DNA from: Lacihabitans sp. CS3-21
GTDB lineage: Bacteria; Bacteroidota; Bacteroidia; Cytophagales; Spirosomataceae
NCBI RefSeq assembly: GCF_024343675.1
Contig: NZ_RJUD01000116.1
Location: 22,877-86,876 of the forward strand
Length of the DNA stretch: 64,000 nucleotides
Direction: 5' to 3'
Shown here piece by piece: positions 18,474-27,934 of the stretch. Position 1 is the first letter of the stretch; every line of letters begins with the position of its first letter. Made by a program: the position numbers and the translations under genes. Under the pieces are notes generated by a model. That model ran no database searches. It had not been told where the DNA came from and worked only from the letters and a program-made list of their open reading frames with translations.

Positions 18474-18502
18474 AGGTAGATGAGAAGAAATCTCATCTAC
18501 CT
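18474..18502 (-). terminator. Intercistronic terminator/attenuator hairpin
   Basis: A perfect 12-bp stem (AGGTAGATGAGA paired with TCTCATCTACCT) with a 5-nt loop. On the minus strand it is followed by CTTTTTTCTTTTT. It starts 10 bp after the stop of the first subunit-like gene and ends 23 bp before the chaperone-like start, so it should reduce transcription of everything after the first gene. This is a common way to make a major subunit in excess. Confidence 0.85.
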
Positions 18503-18511
18503 ATAATTCAA

Positions 18512-19066
18512 TTAATTATCTACTAAAGTATAAGTAACTGTAACAACAGTTGTAGCTGCTCTTAGATTGCCATAGTTAGCGTCTGCTGCTGTAAATGAGT
18601 AGGTCAAATTATGTCCATTACTTGCACCAGAAGCAGTGTAAGCACTACCTATTGAGTTAATCAGCGGTTGGTTAGTAGCCGTTAAAGTAACAGCCGAAGT
18701 AGGCGTTCCTTTTGTACCAAAACCTGTTGTAGCGGCACCTGCAACTACTGAAATACCAACTCCAGGAACTGGCGTGTCCAATTTAACATCTACTCTACGA
18801 GAAAGAACTACTGTAGCTGGAAGAATAGAAGAATAATTCAACCAAGTATCGGTGTTGTTGGCCGGAACATTGATTTTCTGACCCGCCTCAAGTGGAGTAG
18901 GTTGCACAAACGTAGACGTAAAGTTTTTAGATGCCGAAGATTCTAAATCCAATAAGGCAATGTTAGGAATTACAACCGAAATCTGGTGATTGTCAGTACC
19001 AGTGTCTTGAGCCGAAACTTTAAAGCTTAAAAAGGTGATTACTGCGATAGCAAGAATTCGTTTCAT
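18512..19066 (-). CDS. Small exported subunit-like protein A, first gene of pilus-like operon
   Basis: 184 residues, signal peptide MKRILAIAVITFLSFKVSAQ. The mature part is rich in Thr, Ala, Ser, Asn and Val and cysteine-free, with a predicted all-beta, pilin-like composition. Near the mature N-terminus it has IPNIALLDLESSAS, and it ends VVTVTYTLVDN. The 14418-14945 protein is a paralogue with the same motifs. It is the first gene of the operon and is followed by a strong hairpin, which fits a highly expressed major structural subunit. The family could be related to DUF4402 or WxL domains, but this is not proven by sequence inspection. Confidence 0.65.
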   Translation of the reverse strand: MKRILAIAVITFLSFKVSAQDTGTDNHQISVVIPNIALLDLESSASKNFTSTFVQPTPLEAGQKINVPANNTDTWLNYSSILPATVVLSRRVDVKLDTPVPGVGISVVAGAATTGFGTKGTPTSAVTLTATNQPLINSIGSAYTASGASNGHNLTYSFTAADANYGNLRAATTVVTVTYTLVDN

Positions 19067-20067
19067 TTTAATACGATTTTTATTGTTAATTTTTACTTTT
19101 TATTGAGTGAAATTCAGAAGAAAACACATCGAATTCACCCAATATTTATTATTAAACGGCTACGAAAATCATGCCAAAGACTTAAGTATTAAATCTTAAT
19201 TGAATTAAACACGATAGAATATAGTGCATTAATTTTATGAAACGAGTAAGCAAATGGACCCAAACATGTGATAAAAAACACATAAACTACTGTTTATCAA
19301 TATATTGAATTTATTTTATATCCACTCAATAAATTTCATTCTTATTATCTTTCCCTAAAAAAAAATTTTATAAAATTATTAAATGGTTAAATCTTGAGTC
19401 TTAAGAATGCTTTCCATTTTTGGGAAAAAATTCTATTATTAATAAAATGGATTGGAAAATTTATATTTCTCGACAATGTAAATATACCGTGCCAACTTTT
19501 TCAAAACCTGTCACAATGTTTAAAATTTTGACAAATGTCAAGTGAATTCTTCCGTTTCATATTAAATGGACACGTGATTAAGTATTAATTTTTTCTATAA
19601 GCTGAGAAAAGTCTTCTCCCAGAATCCTCAAGTCCTAACCATACTTATCTAAAAAAAGCAAAATTTACCCCAAAAAGAAAGATTTTGACGGTTTTAATTC
19701 ATTCAATAATTTAAAATCAACGCCTTAAATTTTTTTAAAAAAAAAGAGAGAAAAGTGCTCTCAAAAATTCCTCATTTTCTCGCTTTTTATGCCCCAAATA
19801 AAAATATATCAAAATCTTATCAAAAGGATACAAACTCAAAATAAATTCAAGATTTCCCATGTAAAATAAAAACCACTTTACTTAATATAATAATCTTATT
19901 ACAAGATACTTATGAAATATTAAATTCAATAAATTAAACAAAATTCCTTAGAGCGACAAAAAATTATTAAACGGTATATACCCCTTACTCCCCCATCCTT
20001 TGCTTCGTTGGTTGGTACAGATATTGAGTCAAATCTATCAAAATAGTTATTGAAATATTATCGAAAA
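19067..20067. other. Long AT-rich non-coding region upstream of two divergent loci
   Basis: About 1 kb with no convincing gene, between the pilus-like operon (minus) and the polysaccharide locus (plus). It is very AT-rich with many A and T runs and a few tiny ORFs without coding character. It must hold the promoters of both loci. I could not find a fully matching TTTG-N20-TAnnTTTG pair for either. Its length and composition suit a regulatory or silenced region. Confidence 0.5.
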
Positions 20068-20190
20068 ATGACAAGAGAAAAATTGACATTCCATTTTTTG
20101 GATGAAGAGATAGAAAAGGAAAAAAAATATTGTAAAGAGACATTTCCTAAAATGTCAAATCCAGAAATTAAAATATTCCTAGAACTATAG
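20068..20190 (+). CDS. Possible 40-residue small protein
   Basis: An ATG-to-TAG frame encoding a charged, helical 40-residue peptide that begins MTREKLTFHFLDEEIEKE and ends KIFLEL, 62 bp before the LTA-synthase-like gene on the same strand. The composition (Glu/Lys heptads with hydrophobic residues) looks more protein-like than the surrounding AT-rich sequence. No family is recognised. It could be a leader peptide or a chance ORF. Confidence 0.3.
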   Translation: MTREKLTFHFLDEEIEKEKKYCKETFPKMSNPEIKIFLEL

Positions 20191-20252
20191 TTTGCAAAAG
20201 GCTAGAGAAAAAAAATGAGAATTGAAGAATAAAATTGAATTGTATAAAATAG

Positions 20253-22574
20253 ATGAATAAAGTATCTAATAAAATGAGCTTACGTTTTTTAATAAAATCT
20301 GCAATTGCAATAGGCTTAACATTGGCAATGGCAGATTTGTTAACCAATATTTTGTATGGAGATAAAACTTCTCTTTTATTGAACTCCATAAAACTCATTT
20401 TCTATGACTTTGGAATAGCTGCATTGATTGTTTTGGTATTGAGCCCATTTTTTCTGCTTTTATCGAAACTTAATTTTTTGTTAGCCAAATCCCTCATTTA
20501 CACCATTGGCTTTATTGTTTTAATATCCAGCCTTTTACTGAATAAATACTATGCCACTACCCATTTAACACTTGGAAGCGATTTGTATGGCTACTCGATT
20601 AGCGATATAAAAATGATTGTAAGCACATCCTCAGATGTCAGTCTTTTATCATTTTGGCCAATATTTTTATTTGTAGGGGTTTTCATTGCTGCTTTTAGAT
20701 TTCTTATAATTAAAGAAAAACAAAAAATTTGGTTTGGTGCTTTTTTATTACTCGCTATTGGGTTTTGTACTTTCGAATCATTCTCTAAAAAACCTGTACA
20801 GTCTAATCTTTCGTTTTTTGTAAAAGACAGTTTGCATTACCTACAAAGCAGCAAAAGTGCTAAATCAGTGACTTGGGATACCACCAACCCCTACCCTTTG
20901 CTCAGAGACAATAATAAAACCGTGGACTTATTGGGCAAGTATCTAAATCTAAAACCCACAAAACCAAACATTGTAATGATTGTGGTGGAAGGATTAGGGA
21001 GAGACTTTTCAGGAGACGATGCTGAATATCCTGGCTTTACTCCATTCTTAGATTCATTGGCTAACCAAAGTCTGAGCTGGACAAATTTTGTAAGCAATGC
21101 CGGAAGATCTTTTGGTGCTCTGCCGTCAATTTTGGGTTCTTTGCCTTTTGGAAAAAATGGATTTCTCGATTTAGAAACACTGCCCGACCACATTTCCTTG
21201 ATAAATCAGTTAAAAAAATCGAATTATAAAACGGCCTATTTCGAAGGTGGAGACGCAGATTTTGACCGAAAACTGAAATACCTCATGCATGAGGGAATGG
21301 AAAGTATAGTTGATGACAATAATTACGGTACCGAATATAAAAAGTCCACCTCTAAGGACGGCTTCTCATGGGGATATCCTGACTCCGAGATTTTCAGAAA
21401 AGCATTGAACGACATCAAACCTATTGATCAGCCAAGGTTCGACTTAATATTAACCATCAGTAACCACGAGCCTTTTGTGTTTAATGACAAGGAAAAATTC
21501 ATGGCTATGGCAGAAGAAAAGTTGATCAACAGCAGCATGAGTGGTAATAAAAAAAGTGTTTTAAATAAATATAAAGACATAATCGCTGCACTTCTTTATA
21601 CGGATGCGAGCATCAAAGAGTTCATTCAAAAATACAAATCCAACGCAAATTATGAAAACACAATATTCATTATTACGGGAGACCATAGATTGATTCCTAT
21701 TCCTCAAAAAGATGAAATCTGCAGGTATCATGTACCCCTGATCATACATAGCCCAATGCTCATCAAAGCTGAAAAGTTTAAAGGGATCAGTTCGCACATG
21801 GACATTATGCCGAGTGTTTTGGCACTGATCAATAACAAATATGGCGAAAAGCGTATAGATAAAGTCCCATGGATTGGAACAGGCTTAAGTGAATCTTTAG
21901 TATTTAATAATCAAAAAGATATTCCATTGTCTAGGTACAAAGGGGCGGTTAAAGATTTTGTATCGGGTAATAAATTCCTGAGCGATAAAACTTTATATGA
22001 AATTGACGAAAAGTTTGAGCTATCAGAAATAAGTCAAGGAGAAGAATATGAGAAAATAGAAAACAAGCTCGCTCAGTTCCAAAGAATCAATACCTATGTG
22101 ACTCAAAACAACAAGATTATTCCAGCGAATTTGGCGGATAAAAAAACTAACAGCCAGTCCTTTACAAAGGAACAACTGGTGATTATTGACAAACACTTAA
22201 AGGCAAAAGCAGAGGAAGATCCATTTATGATAGCCCGTGAAGTTGCTTTTAAAAAACAGTATGATGATGCTTTGTTGTTGTGCAATTATATCATAAAAGA
22301 CAGTCCGAATCATTTTGATTGTCGCACTTTGAAAGGCAGAATTTACGCTTGGAATGGTGATTTTGAAAATGCAGAAACTGAGTTAAAGGGCGTAATTGAT
22401 AGAAGTCCAAGATATAAAGATGCCTATAGTGCCATTTTAGACTTATACTGGTGGAATGATAAACCTCAAAAAGCCAAAGAACTCGCGAAAAAAGCCAAGG
22501 AAAATATCAACGATGATGCTGACTTCCAAAAGAGTGTAAAAATGGCCATGGCAAGGTTCGATAAGTCAATTTAG
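20253..22574 (+). CDS. LTA-synthase-like sulfatase-fold transferase with C-terminal TPRs
   Basis: 773 residues. Five membrane helices occupy about residues 12-175, then a periplasmic alkaline-phosphatase-fold domain (about 235-620). Motifs include IVMIVVEGLGR (240-250, metal-binding Glu246), NAGRSFGALPS (282-292), where Ser286 would replace the catalytic Thr of LtaS, and TGDHR (475-479). The C-terminus (about 645-773) holds TPR-like helices, as in NHFDCRTLKGRIYAWNGDFE. LtaS/OpgB relatives transfer phosphoglycerol or phosphoethanolamine groups to glycans or lipids. Placed at the head of a GT2/YaiO/sensor locus, it probably modifies the polysaccharide or anchors the TPR domain in the periplasm. 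Substrate inferred only. Confidence 0.8.
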   Translation: MNKVSNKMSLRFLIKSAIAIGLTLAMADLLTNILYGDKTSLLLNSIKLIFYDFGIAALIVLVLSPFFLLLSKLNFLLAKSLIYTIGFIVLISSLLLNKYYATTHLTLGSDLYGYSISDIKMIVSTSSDVSLLSFWPIFLFVGVFIAAFRFLIIKEKQKIWFGAFLLLAIGFCTFESFSKKPVQSNLSFFVKDSLHYLQSSKSAKSVTWDTTNPYPLLRDNNKTVDLLGKYLNLKPTKPNIVMIVVEGLGRDFSGDDAEYPGFTPFLDSLANQSLSWTNFVSNAGRSFGALPSILGSLPFGKNGFLDLETLPDHISLINQLKKSNYKTAYFEGGDADFDRKLKYLMHEGMESIVDDNNYGTEYKKSTSKDGFSWGYPDSEIFRKALNDIKPIDQPRFDLILTISNHEPFVFNDKEKFMAMAEEKLINSSMSGNKKSVLNKYKDIIAALLYTDASIKEFIQKYKSNANYENTIFIITGDHRLIPIPQKDEICRYHVPLIIHSPMLIKAEKFKGISSHMDIMPSVLALINNKYGEKRIDKVPWIGTGLSESLVFNNQKDIPLSRYKGAVKDFVSGNKFLSDKTLYEIDEKFELSEISQGEEYEKIENKLAQFQRINTYVTQNNKIIPANLADKKTNSQSFTKEQLVIIDKHLKAKAEEDPFMIAREVAFKKQYDDALLLCNYIIKDSPNHFDCRTLKGRIYAWNGDFENAETELKGVIDRSPRYKDAYSAILDLYWWNDKPQKAKELAKKAKENINDDADFQKSVKMAMARFDKSI

Positions 22575-22619
22575 AAATAAAAACAAAATAGAAATTAGAA
22601 AAAAAATAGTCAAAACAAC

Positions 22620-23870
22620 ATGCAGAGAATTTTGAAAATATGGGTCTTGGGTCTTTGTTTTTCCTCAACAGGAATGGCACAGATTCGTAGTATTGATCCT
22701 GACTCGGCATTTGTTGAAGCTAGAAAGTTGGCCTTTGATGGCAAGAGAAAAGAATCTATTGCTCTATTAAAAACCGTATTATTTAAATATCCCAACTACG
22801 ATGAAATAAGGCTTTTTTTGGCATCCGTTTATAGCTGGGATGAGCGATACAAATCTGCCAAGGCTGAATATCAAATTTTGATAAATAAAGATAATACCAA
22901 CATTGACTTCTGGGTGCCTTACATAAAAAATGAAATCTATGATGACGAACCTTTGTCAGCCATAGAGTTGGCCAAAAAAGCAATGCAAATCTTGCCTGAC
23001 AAATCGCAATTGGCCATTTTGAAAGCCACTGCTGAAAAAAACAACAATGAGTTGCAAAAGGCAATGCAATCTATCAATACATTTTTAGAGAAATATCCCG
23101 ATGACAAAGAAGCGATTGCTTACAAAGAGAATATTAAAGAGAATTTAGTATCTAACCACATATCTGTGTCCTACTCTGCAGATATCTATAGTGAGATATA
23201 CGACCCCATGCACTATTACACCGTGCAATATGGAAAGTTGACCAGCAGAGGCAGTATTATAGCCAGATATAACCTCAACAATAAATTCAAAACTTATGGT
23301 TCTCAGTTTGAAATTGACGCTTACCCGAGCATTGCCAAAGGCCTTTACGGCTATTTAAACCTAGGATACGCTAAATCCTCGATTTTCCCATCTTGGAGAT
23401 TTGGAGCTCAAGTGTATAAATCTTTGCCCAGCAGTTTCGAAGTTTCTGCAGGAATAAGGTCTTTAAAATTTGGTGATGATTTTACCCATATTTATACGGG
23501 TTCAGTTGGGAAGTATTTCGGAAGTTCGTTTGCATTTGTGGTTCCTTACTTTATAAATAGTGCCGAAGGCTGGAGCAAATCTTCCACATTCACTTACCGA
23601 AAATACAGAGCCAATGCCGACCAATTTTTTGCAATTTCAGGAGGGTTTGGATTTTCTCCTGAAATAAATAGGTTTGGCTTTGACAATGCTTATGAGCCAA
23701 TAGTAAGCTTGAAATCTCAAAAATTTGATATCAGCAATAATTTTAAACTCATTAATAATAAAAATGTGATAGGTGCAGCTTTGTCATTCGTCCGGCAAGA
23801 AAGTGTATTTGATCCTGGAAAATACTTTTGGATATTTTCGTTTAGGATCAATTCGATAGTCGGATTTTAG
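22620..23870 (+). CDS. YaiO-like outer-membrane beta-barrel protein with N-terminal TPRs
   Basis: 416 residues with signal peptide MQRILKIWVLGLCFSSTGMAQ. Residues 25-175 form TPR-like helices (FVEARKLAFDGKRKESIALL and LFLASVYSWDERYKSAKAEY). Residues 180-416 are alternating Tyr/Phe/Ser-rich strands ending in FRINSIVGF with a terminal Phe, the usual OM barrel ending. This is the YaiO family layout. In synthase-dependent polysaccharide export, a TPR plus barrel protein is the outer-membrane exit (compare PgaA, BcsC, AlgK/AlgE), which fits the GT2 synthase at the other end of this locus. It lies 45 bp after the previous gene. Confidence 0.8.
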   Translation: MQRILKIWVLGLCFSSTGMAQIRSIDPDSAFVEARKLAFDGKRKESIALLKTVLFKYPNYDEIRLFLASVYSWDERYKSAKAEYQILINKDNTNIDFWVPYIKNEIYDDEPLSAIELAKKAMQILPDKSQLAILKATAEKNNNELQKAMQSINTFLEKYPDDKEAIAYKENIKENLVSNHISVSYSADIYSEIYDPMHYYTVQYGKLTSRGSIIARYNLNNKFKTYGSQFEIDAYPSIAKGLYGYLNLGYAKSSIFPSWRFGAQVYKSLPSSFEVSAGIRSLKFGDDFTHIYTGSVGKYFGSSFAFVVPYFINSAEGWSKSSTFTYRKYRANADQFFAISGGFGFSPEINRFGFDNAYEPIVSLKSQKFDISNNFKLINNKNVIGAALSFVRQESVFDPGKYFWIFSFRINSIVGF

Positions 23871-24187
23871 CTCGTCACGTTATCAAGTTCATGTTTTTTT
23901 TATTTAAAAAAATTAACCTTTTGACAATTTAAAAACGATAAATATGCGATTCCTAATTTCATTTTCACTTAAAACAAAAACAGATAATTTAGAAAAATAT
24001 ATAGAGATGATTTAAAGCAATTAAAACAATTAAGGCTATTGAAAAATGAATCAGAATGGTCAAGATAACCAAATGACAAGTATCTATTCCAAATTTTGAT
24101 AGTAGATTTTTCGAAATATATTTTTTTTTAAAAAACTATTTGATAAAACTAAATAAACCAGTTTTTCAAATTCAAGAAATTAAAGTT
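23871..24187. other. Non-coding spacer before the hybrid kinase gene
   Basis: About 315 bp of AT-rich sequence with no ORF of note, no clear terminator and no full promoter match. It could carry a promoter for the kinase-receiver-synthase part of the locus. Confidence 0.4.
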
Positions 24188-27100
24188 ATGACAGTGAATA
24201 ATTATAACATATCAAATACCGAAAAGGAAAGGCTAAAAGCGTTGCTTAACTACAACATTTTAGACACTGGCCCCGAAGCGGAGTTTGATAATATCACAAA
24301 ATTGGTAGCTTTTATTTGCGAGACACCCATTGCATTAATCTCCCTCGTAGACGAAAACAGGCAATGGATTAAATCTTCGTTTGGTTTTAAACCACAAGAC
24401 ATTCCACGTAAAATGTCTTTTTGTCAGCATACTATAAGCGGAAAAGAGGTTTATGAAATTCCAGATACTTTAAAAAGCGATGTTTTTAAGGAGAATCCAT
24501 TTGTAGCAAATGCTCCTAGGATAAGGTTTTATGCGGGCCATCCGCTCACAACTCCTGAAGGATACAATATTGGTGCGTTGTGTGTGGTAGATAGAATTCC
24601 AAAAAAACTCAACGATGATCAAAAACTTGCTTTGACTACCTTGGCCAAGCACGTAATGTCTATTTTGGAACTTCGAAATAAAAACTTAATTCTACTTGAT
24701 AAAGTAGAGAATCTCTCCAAAGAGGCCTTAGAAAAAATCACGCTCGAACTTGAAAGCTACAAACTGGCATTAGACGAAACCTCTGGTGTAATTATCAGTG
24801 ACAATAACGGTACTATCATTTTTGTAAATGATGAAACCTGCCGTACCTCCAAGTACAGTAGAGAGGAATTAATAGGTCAACAAAGTACCATTTTCGACTC
24901 AGGTTATCACCCTCAAAGTTTCTTTGACGAATTATGGAATACTATTTTAAACGGAAATATTTGGAAAAACGAAATTAAGAATTTGGCGAAAGACGGTACA
25001 ATTTATTGGACAGATACCACCATTGTACCCTTTATGGATGAGTCGAAAAAACCAAAGAAATTTGTTTCTATAAAAAGGGATATCACCAAACAAAAACGGG
25101 AAGAAAATAGAATCGACCAATTTTTTAGTCTTTCGCTGGATTATTTCTGCGTAGCCAATACCAAAGGCTATTTCGAAAAAATAAGCCCTGCGTTTTCCAG
25201 TCAATTGGGTTACACGCACGAAGAGCTTCTTTCAAAGCCTTTCTTTGAATTTATTCATCAAGAGGATGTGGAAAAAACCCAAAAAGAGATAGAGAAATTG
25301 GGTCAAGGAATAAACACTATCAATTTCAAAATCAGGTTTAAATGCAAGAATGGTGAATATAAACTCCTGAGTTGGAATGCAACACCTGATAAAGAAACGG
25401 GCGTTTTGTATGCCACAGCAAGAGACATTACAGATAGCCATAGAATACATGATGAAAACCGAAAACTGTCTTTAGTAGCCAAAGGCACCAACAACATAGT
25501 GGTCATAACCGACAAAAATAGAAACATAGAATGGGTAAATCAGGCATTTGAAGATTTAACGGGTTACACACAAAATGAAGTAATCGGAAAAAACCCAGGA
25601 AGTTTCTTACAATTTAAAAACAGTGAAGAGAGTACTATTAAAGCTATAAGGAATGCTATGAACAATCAAGAGACTTTTGTAGGTGAAATTCAAAATATAA
25701 GTAAAACAGGTAGACAATATTGGATTGAATTGAACATCAGTCCAGTTTTTAATGAAAACGGTGAACTTCTAAATTACATTGCTATTGAATCTGATGTTAC
25801 TGAAAAAAAGAAAAAAGACGCCAGCATTTCAAATTTAATAGAAACTCAAAATTCAATTTTCAATGGGGTTGGACATGCTGTTATGTTCTGCAATCCAAGT
25901 GGAATTATTCAGAGAATCAACCAAGCAGGCATAGACCTTATGGAATATGCTGAAGATGAAATTGTGGGTAAAATGAGTCAAATAGACTTTCATGATTTTG
26001 GCGAGATAGTTGCTCGTTCTATGGAGCTTTCGCAAGAACTTAGCAAACCTGTTGTGCCTGGCTTCGAAACAATCATTGCCAAAACCGACGCCCTCCAAGC
26101 AATGGATGGCAATGAGTGGACTTACATTTCGAAATCAGGTAGAAAAATTCCGGTTTGGGTAAGTGTTACTTGCATTAAAAACACTGAAGGAACCATTTTG
26201 GGATATTTTAGTGCGGCAGAAGATTATACAGTTAAAAAACAAGTTGAACAAAGCTTGATTGAAGCCAAAAATTTGGCAGAACAAGCAGCTCATGCCAAAG
26301 ACAGTTTCTTAGCCAACATGAGCCATGAAATACGTACACCTTTGAATGCCATTATTGGCTTTACCGAATTATTGGCACAAAATACATTAGACCCGACGCT
26401 CAAGGATTATGTAAACAACATAAACACCGCGGGAGCAAATTTACTGCTGATAATCAATGACATACTGGATATCTCGAAGATTGAATCTGGTCAACTTGTG
26501 ATAGAATCGCTTCCTATAAACCTAAAAAGTACACTCAAACATGTGTATGACTTATTAAAAGTAAAGGCATCAGAGAAAAACATAGAGTTTAATCTTTTTC
26601 TTGATGCTGATATGCCAGAATTTGTAATGGGAGATAAAGGTCGTATTAATCAGATTTTGATGAATTTGGCCGGTAATTCCTTAAAGTTCACCGAAAAAGG
26701 AGACGTAACAATTTCGGTTAAAAAAATGGAAGAAACTGAGAAAACTATAAAGTTGCGATTCTCCATAAAAGATACAGGAATAGGTATTCCTGACAACAAA
26801 ATCAATTCGATTTTCGAACGCTTTACTCAGGCCGAAGCCAGTACCACGAGAAGATTTGGAGGAACAGGACTTGGACTAAACATTGTAAAACAACTGGTAG
26901 AACTCCAAAATGGGCAAATAAACGTAACCAGCAAAGTTGGTCAAGGGTCTGACTTCTATTTCATTCTGGATTTTTTAAAAGTAGAAACCCCTAAAAGCGA
27001 AAAGGCAACAGAAATTATCCAGCCTAAGGAAGAATCTCTCGGTCATTTGTCTATCCTTTTGTGTGAAGACAACGAGCTCAATCAACACTTGGCCAAAAGA

Positions 27101-27868
27101 GTGATTGAAAAGTTTGGGTTTGACTTAGATATTGCTAACAATGGAAAAGAAGGGATTGATAGGATATTGATGAAAAACTATGACCTCATACTGATGGACT
27201 TACAAATGTCTGTAATGGACGGTTATCAAACTACCATATACATCAGAGAAGTACTCAAAAAAGATATTCCAATTATTGCGATGACAGCTCACTCCTTGGT
27301 GGGTGAACGACAAAAATGCAAAGACATTGGCATGAATGCCTATGTTTCCAAACCTTTTAAACAAACAGAGCTTTTGGAGCAAATAAAAGCTGTGGTGCAT
27401 AAAAAGAGCCATATGGACGACACTAAGGAAGTCTTCCATTCAGTAGAAATTAAAGAAATTTTAGAGCCAGAATTTTCAACTAAAACAGCCAATAACATGG
27501 ACAATGTTCAAAATGATTCACCTGCAAAAATAGCCATAGATTTCAGTTATATTGAGGAGCTTTCAGGTGGAGACCAAGATTTCAAACATGAGATGGTAAA
27601 ACTCTTCATTCAGTCTATTCCAGAGGATCTTGACAAACTGGAAGATGCCTTAAAAAACAAAGATTCTACAACGATAGCTAAATTGGCCCATCACATGAAG
27701 TCTTCATTGTCGATGTTTAAACTCGACAAAGAAGTGGAGTTTTTGTCAGAGACTGAAAAAAATGCAAAAAACTCGATGGTTAAGGACGAAACATTCATAG
27801 AATTTACTGATTTCAAACTTTCTCTGGCTCATGTTACAGGATTATTGATATCTATGAGTGTACCATAA
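24188..27868 (+). CDS. Hybrid sensor histidine kinase (GAF-PAS4-HisKA-HATPase-REC-HPt)
   Basis: About 1226 residues, cytoplasmic (no membrane helix). The start MTVNNYNISN at 24188 is preferred to one 48 bp upstream, because the first part of the longer frame looks non-coding. Domain order: GAF (about 20-170), four PAS repeats (about 195-720, e.g. ITDKNRNIEWVNQAFEDLTG), HisKA with phosphorylated His in FLANMSHEIRTPLNAIIGF, HATPase with DTGIGIP and FGGTGLGL, a receiver with NYDLILMDLQMSVMDG, and an HPt domain with KLAHHMKSSLSMF. This is a complete internal phosphorelay. It sits 66 bp before a stand-alone receiver and upstream of the synthase, so it probably controls exopolysaccharide output. 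Confidence 0.93.
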   Translation: MTVNNYNISNTEKERLKALLNYNILDTGPEAEFDNITKLVAFICETPIALISLVDENRQWIKSSFGFKPQDIPRKMSFCQHTISGKEVYEIPDTLKSDVFKENPFVANAPRIRFYAGHPLTTPEGYNIGALCVVDRIPKKLNDDQKLALTTLAKHVMSILELRNKNLILLDKVENLSKEALEKITLELESYKLALDETSGVIISDNNGTIIFVNDETCRTSKYSREELIGQQSTIFDSGYHPQSFFDELWNTILNGNIWKNEIKNLAKDGTIYWTDTTIVPFMDESKKPKKFVSIKRDITKQKREENRIDQFFSLSLDYFCVANTKGYFEKISPAFSSQLGYTHEELLSKPFFEFIHQEDVEKTQKEIEKLGQGINTINFKIRFKCKNGEYKLLSWNATPDKETGVLYATARDITDSHRIHDENRKLSLVAKGTNNIVVITDKNRNIEWVNQAFEDLTGYTQNEVIGKNPGSFLQFKNSEESTIKAIRNAMNNQETFVGEIQNISKTGRQYWIELNISPVFNENGELLNYIAIESDVTEKKKKDASISNLIETQNSIFNGVGHAVMFCNPSGIIQRINQAGIDLMEYAEDEIVGKMSQIDFHDFGEIVARSMELSQELSKPVVPGFETIIAKTDALQAMDGNEWTYISKSGRKIPVWVSVTCIKNTEGTILGYFSAAEDYTVKKQVEQSLIEAKNLAEQAAHAKDSFLANMSHEIRTPLNAIIGFTELLAQNTLDPTLKDYVNNINTAGANLLLIINDILDISKIESGQLVIESLPINLKSTLKHVYDLLKVKASEKNIEFNLFLDADMPEFVMGDKGRINQILMNLAGNSLKFTEKGDVTISVKKMEETEKTIKLRFSIKDTGIGIPDNKINSIFERFTQAEASTTRRFGGTGLGLNIVKQLVELQNGQINVTSKVGQGSDFYFILDFLKVETPKSEKATEIIQPKEESLGHLSILLCEDNELNQHLAKRVIEKFGFDLDIANNGKEGIDRILMKNYDLILMDLQMSVMDGYQTTIYIREVLKKDIPIIAMTAHSLVGERQKCKDIGMNAYVSKPFKQTELLEQIKAVVHKKSHMDDTKEVFHSVEIKEILEPEFSTKTANNMDNVQNDSPAKIAIDFSYIEELSGGDQDFKHEMVKLFIQSIPEDLDKLEDALKNKDSTTIAKLAHHMKSSLSMFKLDKEVEFLSETEKNAKNSMVKDETFIEFTDFKLSLAHVTGLLISMSVP

Positions 27869-27934
27869 TCATCCAAAAAGATAAACTCATTTTTTTTCAA
27901 AAAAGAATTTTCAAAATCTAATAGTTCAACAAAA

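Noticed and set aside
14418..19066. Assignment as a classical FimD/PapD or Bacteroides type V pilus
   Set aside because: No usher signature, no PapD-type chaperone motif, no lipobox pilin precursor with an Arg-gingipain-like cleavage site; only the overall logic is similar.
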